A stretch of 28,449 nucleotides of DNA from the NCBI GenBank assembly GCA_964633955.1, contig CAZWIA010000011.1, positions 1 through 28,449 of the forward strand, written 5' to 3'. This stretch comes from JAQBQQ01 sp964633955 (lineage in GTDB: Bacteria > Patescibacteriota > Gracilibacteria > Peribacterales > Peribacteraceae). Shown here piece after piece: positions 23,080 to 28,449 of the stretch. The first letter of the stretch is position 1, and the number at the start of each line of letters is the position of its first letter. The notes under the pieces are model-generated. The model ran no database searches. It was not told where the DNA came from and saw only the letters and a program-made list of their open reading frames with translations. Made by a program: the position numbers and the translations under genes.

Positions 23080-23718
23080 GTGCAGCTCACCGTTCCCTTC
23101 TACGGCAATACAGAGGACAATCTTCACTGCTTCCAGGCGTCCGTCCGAATGGTGCTGAAGTACCTGCTGCCCGAGCACGAATGCACCTGGGAAGAGCTTG
23201 AGAAGTTCACCGCCATGCGACCGGGCAAGTGGACGTGGCCCACAAAGGCGATCATGGGGATGAACGCATTAGGGCTCGATGTGGTCGTCATGGAGGAGTT
23301 CGACGGGAAGGCGTTCGTCCAGGACGGCAATGTCTACCTCATGCGCTTCTTTGGTGAGGAGGTTGGCAGCGCGCAGGTCCGGATGGGTGACATCCCACAG
23401 GAACAGGAGTTCTACCGGCAGCTGCTTGCGAGCGAGGTGGAGATCGGTGGCCGACCGGAAATTGCGGACATCAGGCGGCAGCTCGATCGTGGCATGCCGG
23501 TGCTATGCAACGTGAACAGCTATGCATTGCGGGGCAAGACGGGATACGCCGGCCATGCGGTGGTCCTGTTTGGTTACGATGATGCGGGATTCTTCCTGCA
23601 TGACCCGGGCCTTCCGCCCATGCCGGATCAACACGTGCGGTATGACCTGTTCCGGAAAGCGTGGGATTATCCGGATCAGACAGCCAGGAATCTGATTGCT
23701 GTAGGGAAGCGCAGTTGA
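23080..23718 (+). CDS. C39-like (papain-fold) cysteine peptidase family protein
   Basis: 212 residues without a signal peptide. Three landmarks fit a C39-like fold: candidate nucleophile Cys17 in DNLHCFQASVRMVLKYL, His159 in GYAGHAVVLFGYDD, and Asp175 in FLHDPG. The order and spacing match the papain-like C39 families, where a second strand carries GHAVVLxGYD. The N-terminal QLTVPFYGNTEDN resembles their substrate-groove segment, though with His in place of the usual Asp or Asn before Cys. A cytoplasmic protease or transglutaminase-like role is possible. It starts with GTG at 23080; a downstream small gene follows after 30 nt, but has its own promoter-like sequence. Confidence 0.7.
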   Translation: MQLTVPFYGNTEDNLHCFQASVRMVLKYLLPEHECTWEELEKFTAMRPGKWTWPTKAIMGMNALGLDVVVMEEFDGKAFVQDGNVYLMRFFGEEVGSAQVRMGDIPQEQEFYRQLLASEVEIGGRPEIADIRRQLDRGMPVLCNVNSYALRGKTGYAGHAVVLFGYDDAGFFLHDPGLPPMPDQHVRYDLFRKAWDYPDQTARNLIAVGKRS

Positions 23719-23742
23719 GATGTGCCGCACTCGTGCTACCGT
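23715..23742 (+). promoter_or_regulatory. Promoter of the 94-residue gene, leaderless layout
   Basis: TTGAGA (23715-23720, overlapping the stop codon of the previous gene), 16 nt spacer, TGC-TACCGT (-10 at 23737-23742), exactly 6 nt, ATG at 23749. Confidence 0.55.
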
Positions 23743-23748
23743 TTGCCC

Positions 23749-24033
23749 ATGGCCAAGAAGCACTTGAGCGACATGGATCGCTTGATGAAGGAGCAGTCCC
23801 AGACCGCAAAGATTGCGCGTGGGGCAGCAGCCAGTCTAGTGACAAGTAGTGTGAAGTGCGCGGTGATGGGGACACGGGTCTTGCTGGATGCGTCTGAGGA
23901 TCCCGACCGGGCGCGTGAGACCCTGGAGCGGATCCTGCTGCGCCGTGGGGATGTGAATGGCCGGATCGATACGATCATGAAGATGGTGGAGTTTGTGCCG
24001 GCGAACGGCAGTGCGCCACGGCATCAGTCATGA
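23749..24033 (+). CDS. Small helical protein of unknown function
   Basis: 94 residues, family not recognised. It begins MAKKHLSDMDRLMKEQSQTAKIARGAAASLVTSS and appears mostly helical, with a small mildly hydrophobic patch (KCAVMGTRVLLDA) and no clear signal peptide or membrane helix. The ATG at 23749 is preferred over an in-frame ATG at 23722 because a -35/-10 pair lies between the two and the -10 ends 6 nt before 23749. Codon use is like that of the neighbours. It lies 30 nt behind the C39-like gene in the same orientation. Confidence 0.6.
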   Translation: MAKKHLSDMDRLMKEQSQTAKIARGAAASLVTSSVKCAVMGTRVLLDASEDPDRARETLERILLRRGDVNGRIDTIMKMVEFVPANGSAPRHQS

Positions 24034-24075
24034 GAGAGTGCTAGGAGCGCGCTAAGTTGCTGACTGAAGATGATT

Positions 24076-24111
24076 GAGAAAAGCCTCCCCGTTCGAGGAA
24101 ACTTGCGAGGC
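24076..24111 (-). terminator. Probable terminator beyond RNase J
   Basis: Minus strand GCCTC (24111-24107) pairs with GAGGC (24087-24083), followed directly by TTTTCTC. The loop can form a smaller CCTC/GAGG hairpin. It lies 136 nt past the RNase J stop. Confidence 0.5.
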
Positions 24112-24121
24112 ATCAGGTACT

Positions 24122-24202
24122 CCATCCCCCTGCGCCTTTCACTGAATCCTTTTGTTCGTGTTCTTCGAATCACGTGAATGAGTGAAAGGCGGCGAGGGAT
24201 GG
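24122..24202. other. Long imperfect hairpin between convergent genes
   Basis: CCATCCC (24122-24128) pairs with GGGATGG (24196-24202). A 4x4 internal loop follows, then CGCCTTTCACT (24133-24143) pairs perfectly with AGTGAAAGGCG (24181-24191). The 37-nt apical region can fold further through CGTG/CACG. Confidence 0.6.
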
Positions 24203-24207
24203 ATAGG

Positions 24208-24231
24208 AGGCAGGGAATTCATTCCCTGCCT
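24208..24231. terminator. Perfect hairpin 3' of RNase J
   Basis: AGGCAGGGAAT-TC-ATTCCCTGCCT, 11-bp arms around 2 nt, 15 nt beyond the RNase J stop. No T-run on either strand, so termination may be factor-dependent, or the stem may protect the 3' end. Confidence 0.55.
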
Positions 24232-24246
24232 GGCTGCTTGCTCGGA

Positions 24247-26094
24247 TCAGACCTCAACAAGGATGGGCACCACCATCGGCTCCCTGTCCAGCTGGCGGTC
24301 GAAGTAGCGGTACAAGGCTCCAATAACGGCGGACTTGAGCGCCTTGCGGTCGGTCTCGCCCCTGCTGAGCGCGTCCTCATACGCCTTGCGGGCGGTGGCG
24401 GTGACGTCCCGGGTGATGGTGTTCAGCTCCGAGCCGTAGATGAGCCCGCGGGAGATGATGTCCGGATCGCCTACCAGGCGGAGGGACTGGCTGTAGACCT
24501 TGAAGAGGACCATCAGCACGCCGCCGGAGCTCATGACCTTGCGGTCCGTGAGGATCCGCTGGCCCTCGCCCGCGGCGCCAAGGCCGTCGATGATGACATC
24601 ATTGGCCGTGTGCTTCTGCTTGCTGCGGCGGGCGTTGCCCTGCGGGTCAAACTCCAAGATCTCGCCATTCAGGAGCAGGTGCACCTGGTTCTCCGGGTAG
24701 CCGATGCCGCGCACGAGGTCCGCGTGCGCGGCCTTCATGTGGGGCTCGCCGTGCTCCGGGATCACGTGCTTGGCGCGGACCAGGCGGTGCATGAGCAGGA
24801 TGTCCTGCTGGTAGCCGTGGCCCGTGGTGTGGAGTGCCAGCTCTTGGTTGGTCTTCACCATGGCGCCCTTGAGGTGGAGGTTATTGACCACTTTGGCCAC
24901 CGCGCGCTCGTTGCCGATGATGGGGTTACTGCTCAGGATGACCGTATCCCCCTTCTTCACCGCCACGTTGCGGTGGGTGCCCAGTCCCATGCGGGCCAGG
25001 CCCGCCTGCTCCTCGCCTTGGGAGCCGGTGGTCAGGATCAGCACTTCGCGATCGGGCAGCTTCTCCATGCCGGGGCCCGCTTTGCGGATCATGCCGCGCG
25101 GGGCCTTGATGTACCCCAGCTGCTGCGCGATCTCGATATTGGTCTCCATGCTGCGGCCGGAGACGTAGATCTTGCGGTTGGCCTCCTTGGCATGCTCGAT
25201 CACCTGCGCGATGCGGTTCAAGAGGGAGGAGAACGTGGAGATGATCACGCGGCCCTTGGCCTCGCGGATGAGCCCGCGGAGCGTCTGGCTGATGTCAGCT
25301 TCGCTCTTGCTGAAGCCGGGCTTCTGGGCGTTGGTGGAATCCGCGATGATGGCCAGTACGCCCTGGTCCGCCAGTTGCGCCATGCGGTGGAAGTCCGCCG
25401 GATCCTCGTTCATGGGGGTGAAATCAAACTTGAAATCCCCGGTGTGGAGGATGGTGCCGTACGGCGTGTGGATGGCCACTGCGGAGGAGTCCGGGATGGA
25501 GTGCGTCACGCGGAGGAATTCGACCTCGACTTTTCCGAGCCGCACCTTCTCGCGGAAGTTCACGGTGTTGAGCTGGGACCTGGAGGTGAGATGGGCCTCG
25601 TCCAGGCGCTTCCTGACCATGGCCATGGTGAGGCGGGTGCCAAAGCACGGGGGGAAGCGCAGCGCGGGCAGCAGGTGCTGCACGGCGCCAATGTGGTCTA
25701 AGTGCCCGTGGGTGAAGAGGACGGCCTTGATCCGGTTCTCCCGGCCCTTGAGGGCGGAGATGTCCGGGATCAGGTAATCGATCCCCAGCATGTCCTCATC
25801 TGGGAACTGGAGGCCTAGGTCAATGATGTAGATGTCTCCATCCACCTCCACCACAAAGCAGTTGCGGCCCACTTGCTCAAACCCGCCCAGCGGGTAGACG
25901 CGGAGCTTCTGCGCCGCGCTGCCCTGGTTCGGGCCGGCGTTCGCCTGCGGCTGCGGTTGGGATTGCTGCTGAGAAGGATTGCCCTGCCCCTGCTGGTTTC
26001 CCCGGCTGCGGTTTCTGCCGCCACGGCGGAAGAATCTCCGTCTAGCGGAAGGATGTGACGCCCCTTGCGGCGTCTGTGCGTTCATGTCCGTCAT
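24247..26094 (-). CDS. rnj: Ribonuclease J
   Basis: Metallo-beta-lactamase/beta-CASP exo- and endoribonuclease of 615 residues acting in mRNA decay and rRNA maturation. Residues 1-62 are a basic, then Gln/Asn/Gly/Pro-rich, disordered extension (RRRFFRRGGRNRSRG early, QSQPQPQ later). The catalytic core begins at LRVYPLGGFEQVGRNCFVVE. The metal-binding motif is HGHLDH (129-134). LHTGDFKFD, a beta-CASP block with SGRSMETNIEIAQQLGYI, and the late HTTGHGYQQDI and PEHGEPHMKAAHADL motifs are all typical of RNase J. The extension is longer than in Bacillus RNase J1. The start could also be the ATG three codons later. A -35/-10 pair (TTGCAA-17-TAGAGT) lies upstream. Confidence 0.95.
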   Translation of the reverse strand: MTDMNAQTPQGASHPSARRRFFRRGGRNRSRGNQQGQGNPSQQQSQPQPQANAGPNQGSAAQKLRVYPLGGFEQVGRNCFVVEVDGDIYIIDLGLQFPDEDMLGIDYLIPDISALKGRENRIKAVLFTHGHLDHIGAVQHLLPALRFPPCFGTRLTMAMVRKRLDEAHLTSRSQLNTVNFREKVRLGKVEVEFLRVTHSIPDSSAVAIHTPYGTILHTGDFKFDFTPMNEDPADFHRMAQLADQGVLAIIADSTNAQKPGFSKSEADISQTLRGLIREAKGRVIISTFSSLLNRIAQVIEHAKEANRKIYVSGRSMETNIEIAQQLGYIKAPRGMIRKAGPGMEKLPDREVLILTTGSQGEEQAGLARMGLGTHRNVAVKKGDTVILSSNPIIGNERAVAKVVNNLHLKGAMVKTNQELALHTTGHGYQQDILLMHRLVRAKHVIPEHGEPHMKAAHADLVRGIGYPENQVHLLLNGEILEFDPQGNARRSKQKHTANDVIIDGLGAAGEGQRILTDRKVMSSGGVLMVLFKVYSQSLRLVGDPDIISRGLIYGSELNTITRDVTATARKAYEDALSRGETDRKALKSAVIGALYRYFDRQLDREPMVVPILVEV

Positions 26095-26124
26095 GTATTC
26101 GTTGGAAAGAATGGACTGCGCTCC

Positions 26125-26153
26125 ACTCTACTCCCGGAGAGGCCATATTGCAA
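26125..26153 (-). promoter_or_regulatory. Promoter of RNase J
   Basis: Minus strand TTGCAA (26153-26148), 17 nt, TAGAGT (26130-26125), 30 nt before the ATG. The predicted leader is short, about 24 nt, without a Shine-Dalgarno. Confidence 0.5.
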
Positions 26154-26342
26154 GTGCCAATTTGCACTAATATCTAGTTTTAGGCTTTAGGATAACAAAT
26201 TATTCGACCGATTATCCTGTACTACGGGCCTATTGGCCGTCGGATTCCCGGTCACAGGGGTGCCGGACGCGGAGGGGCAGCCGGAGCATCATTCCGGCCT
26301 GTCGTCAGGGGCGTGTGCTTGCTGGTGCCGGGAGGGGAACGG
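26154..26342. other. Intergenic region between RNase J and the PP2C-like gene
   Basis: The left half is AT-rich and contains GGATAA (26190-26195) with TTATCC (26212-26217) as a 6-bp inverted repeat. The right half holds the hairpin GCCGGA/TCCGGC (26280-26285 and 26293-26298). No reading frame is supported. Confidence 0.4.
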
Positions 26343-26348
26343 TAGCCT
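26343..26348 (+). promoter_or_regulatory. Weak -10-like box of the PP2C-like gene
   Basis: TAGCCT, 9 nt before the ATG at 26358. It fits TANNNT only; no -35 recognised. Confidence 0.25.
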
Positions 26349-26357
26349 GATGTCCTC

Positions 26358-28400
26358 ATGGAGATCGCCGTCCAGACCGGTGCGACCCGTGCGGGAAGCG
26401 GCATGACGCTTGTGGCGCGTGCGCTCGTGTCCGGTCGCGAACGCGCCATTCTCCTCTTGCACGCGCGGGAGCGGCGGGGAGCCGGGGATACGCTGGAAGA
26501 CGAGTGCGTGGAGATCCTGCGCCACGCGCTCTTGGATGCGGAGGGAGAGCCGTGGGCGCGTCTGGACGGCACGCTCAAGGAACTCAACGGGCTCTTCAAG
26601 GGCATGATGGTGGCCGGCGGCGCGGATGAGATCCACGCCGTGGTGGGCTACGTGGACACGGCGGGTGCGCTGCACGTGTCTCACGCCGGACGCGGGGAAG
26701 CGTGGCTGCTCAGGAGCGGATCCGTGAGCCAGATCACGGAATCCACCCGGGGGAAGCCGGTGTCCAACTTTGTGCACATCTCAAGCGGCGTGCTGGAGCC
26801 GGGGGATACGGTGGTCTGCGCCACCACGCGGCTCATGCGCGTGCTCACGCCGGTGCAGCTCTCACAATTGGCCCAGGTGGAAGGGGCGGTGGATGACCTG
26901 GGCAAGCGCCTCCAGGCGGAGGGCGAGGCATCCGCGCTGGCCATCCTGAGTGCGGCGGGTGTTTCCGTGGCGCGGCGCGCGCCACCGCCGGCCGAGCCGG
27001 AGGATCCGGAAGAGGAGCGGACGCTTCCGCGGCGGGACCGCCGAGGCCGGCGGCGCGGGCGCGGGCGGGCGCCGTCGTGGTTGGGTGGCGTGGTGCCTCT
27101 GCTTACGGGCCTGCTGGAGCGCTTGCGCGCGGCTCTGCCCGTCCTCCGGGGAGTGGCCGGTCGTGCGGCAAAGGTGTCCTCCCGCGGCGCAGGAAGGCTG
27201 ATGGGCTCACGTGACCGGATTGCCACGCTGTCCGACCGGGCCATGCAGTTCCTCCGGGACTTCCGTCACCCGGAGCGCCGCCGGCGGGCGCAGCTCCTGC
27301 TCGTTGCGGCGGCGCTGGGGACGTTCCTGGTGGTGTGGATGGCAGTGAAGCTCGCCACGCTCCAGCAACGCAGCCGCACGCAGGCGGAGCTGGAGCAGCT
27401 GGTGACCCAGGTCCAGAGCGATCTGCGCACGGCGGAGAGCCGGCAGATCAGCGGCGACCTGCCGTCCGCCAATGCCATCCTGGATCAGGCGGAGGCGCGA
27501 GCCAAGCAGATCATTGATTCCGAAAGCGGCCTCTACCGCGGACAGGCGGCGGACATGCTCTCTCGCGTGCGGGAGCTCCGCGAGCGGCTCAACAACATCA
27601 CGCGGGTGACGGAAGCGGCCGTGTACGCGGATCTGGGAGAGAAGAACGCCGATGTGAGCGCGCTCGGGATCATTGGCGTGAGCGAGGCGGAGCAGGCGTC
27701 CTTTGATCCTCTCTCCAGCTACCGCATCATCAGCGGCATTCTCAATGATCCCACGCAGGTCACGGACGGCGCGCTCATTGTGGACGGCACTGCCTTCCCG
27801 CGTGTGCAGGCGCTGGTGTTCCTGGTGGACGGCGGGAGCGTGATGGAGCTGTCCAGCAACGGCACCAACGCCGTCAAGACGGAGGATGTGAACGGCTGGG
27901 TGACCGGCAAGGACGTGGAATCCTACTCCCGCTACCTCTACGTCCTCTCGCCGGAGGCCAGGCAGATCTACAAGTACGAGCGTCTCAGCAATCGCTACTC
28001 CGCTCCCGTGAACTACAACGTGAACGGGGACCTCACGGGTGCCCTGGACATGGTGATTGATACCAGCGTCTACGTCCTCAAGCAGGGCGGGGAGGTGGTG
28101 AAGCTCCTGCGCGGACAGGCCCAGCCGTTCGCCGTGCGCGGCATGCCGGCGGGCCTCCTCAAGACCGCCAGCCGCTTCACCAAGCTGCCCGGCGGGAACT
28201 TCTACTTCCTGGATCCGACCAATAAGCGGATCGTGGTCACCACGGACGGCGGGCGGGAGGGGGAATCCAGCTACGTCCGCCAGTACGTCCTGGATGATCC
28301 GTCCGTGGAGGAGTTGAAGGACTTCATCGTTGACCCGGGCGAGCGGACCATCTACGTCCAGGGGGAGAGCAAGGTGTACAAGATCGATACAGTGAGATGA
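26358..28400 (+). CDS. PP2C-like domain protein with single membrane helix and extracytoplasmic repeat domain
   Basis: 680 residues. Residues 1 to about 200 resemble a PP2C-type phosphatase fold: HAVVGYVDTAGALHVSHAGRGEAWLLRSGSVSQITE, then GVLEPGDTVVCATTRLMRVL. The usual metal-binding Asp motif (GDGMGG type) is missing, so it is probably a non-catalytic relative. An Arg-rich linker (about 215-240) precedes a membrane helix (about 312-333, LLLVAAALGTFLVVWMAVKL). A coiled-coil stretch (about 335-420) follows. The C-terminal 230 residues have repeated short strands (VYVLKQGGEVVKLL, FYFLDPTNKRIVVTT, IYVQGESKVYKID) suggestive of a beta-propeller outside the membrane. This looks like a transmembrane sensor or adaptor. 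The start at 26358 has no Shine-Dalgarno. AT-rich repeats begin just after the stop. Confidence 0.75.
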   Translation: MEIAVQTGATRAGSGMTLVARALVSGRERAILLLHARERRGAGDTLEDECVEILRHALLDAEGEPWARLDGTLKELNGLFKGMMVAGGADEIHAVVGYVDTAGALHVSHAGRGEAWLLRSGSVSQITESTRGKPVSNFVHISSGVLEPGDTVVCATTRLMRVLTPVQLSQLAQVEGAVDDLGKRLQAEGEASALAILSAAGVSVARRAPPPAEPEDPEEERTLPRRDRRGRRRGRGRAPSWLGGVVPLLTGLLERLRAALPVLRGVAGRAAKVSSRGAGRLMGSRDRIATLSDRAMQFLRDFRHPERRRRAQLLLVAAALGTFLVVWMAVKLATLQQRSRTQAELEQLVTQVQSDLRTAESRQISGDLPSANAILDQAEARAKQIIDSESGLYRGQAADMLSRVRELRERLNNITRVTEAAVYADLGEKNADVSALGIIGVSEAEQASFDPLSSYRIISGILNDPTQVTDGALIVDGTAFPRVQALVFLVDGGSVMELSSNGTNAVKTEDVNGWVTGKDVESYSRYLYVLSPEARQIYKYERLSNRYSAPVNYNVNGDLTGALDMVIDTSVYVLKQGGEVVKLLRGQAQPFAVRGMPAGLLKTASRFTKLPGGNFYFLDPTNKRIVVTTDGGREGESSYVRQYVLDDPSVEELKDFIVDPGERTIYVQGESKVYKIDTVR

Positions 28401-28402
28401 TT

Positions 28403-28449
28403 GATTAGGAATTATGAATCGAGAATTATGGATGAAACACATTCATAAT
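28403..28449 (+). repeat. Degenerate AT-rich repeats after the PP2C-like gene
   Basis: Contains GGAATTATGAATC (28408-28420), identical to the 13-mer downstream of mfd, and a second unit GAGAATTATGGATG. ATTATG and CATAAT near the window end form an inverted pair. The region is cut by the window edge. Confidence 0.5.

Noticed and set aside
24083..24120. RNase P or SRP RNA, suggested by a GAGGAAAC word
   Set aside because: None of the other conserved elements of either RNA is present nearby.
24178..25701. 507-codon open frame on the plus strand opposite RNase J
   Set aside because: Shadow of RNase J; Val/Ala/Leu/His-rich composition with no motif, while the minus frame has every RNase J motif.
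27207..28442. 411-codon open frame on the minus strand opposite the PP2C-like gene
   Set aside because: Mirror frame of a coherent plus-strand protein; no domain, and it runs through the terminal repeats.

Overview
The window is 28,449 bases of a GC-rich bacterial genome (visibly about 60% G+C in most genes), broken by one assembly gap (100 N, 19448-19547). TGA is used as a stop (pstC, pstS, relE, DUF3800 module neighbours), so the recoded genetic code of Gracilibacteria does not apply. Most starts lack a Shine-Dalgarno sequence, there are several lineage-specific coiled-coil proteins, and the surface protein mixes cysteine-rich repeats with SLH domains. Together these suggest an uncultured lineage of the Candidate Phyla Radiation, perhaps Peregrinibacteria/Peribacteria. 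That placement is an inference, not a demonstrated assignment.

Layout. 1-379: 5' part of aspS (minus). 481-1443: coiled-coil protein (plus). 1440-3838: a two-gene unit of a small conserved protein and a very long acidic coiled-coil protein (minus). 3946-4164: orphan ribbon-helix-helix regulator. 4185-7707: complete phosphate transporter operon pstS-pstC-pstA-pstB (minus, coupled by overlaps). 7932-8570: AT-rich DUF3800 gene directly behind tRNA-Leu(UAG) at 8594-8681. 8802-11018: class A penicillin-binding protein. 11171-12159: a second copy of the small-protein/coiled-coil unit. 12323-12508: small HX3CX2C protein. 12706-15909: mfd. 16036-18021: Cys-rich SLH surface protein. 18209-18747: RelE/Phd-type toxin-antitoxin pair inserted at the 3' end of dnaN (18812-19447, 5' part lost in the gap). 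19633-20463: ComEC-type metallo-beta-lactamase. 20557-21438: exported fibronectin-III protein. 21510-22988: Wzx/MATE-like flippase. 23080-24033: C39-like peptidase and a small protein. 24247-26094: RNase J. 26358-28400: PP2C-like domain joined through one membrane helix to an extracytoplasmic repeat region.

Themes. Core genes (aspS, mfd, dnaN, rnj, tRNA) are mixed with envelope genes (PBP, SLH protein, flippase, fn3 protein, PP2C-like receptor). Two AT-rich accessory modules (DUF3800 and the toxin-antitoxin pair) each sit at the 3' end of a conserved gene, and each is bracketed by an imperfect copy of that gene's end. The most general signal is regulatory: seven start codons lie exactly 6 nt, and one 7 nt, after a TANNNT -10 hexamer, so these genes would be transcribed as leaderless mRNAs. 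The most novel protein signal is the duplicated two-gene unit whose small partner carries a PTG-Q-x-IYD-x-IM motif.
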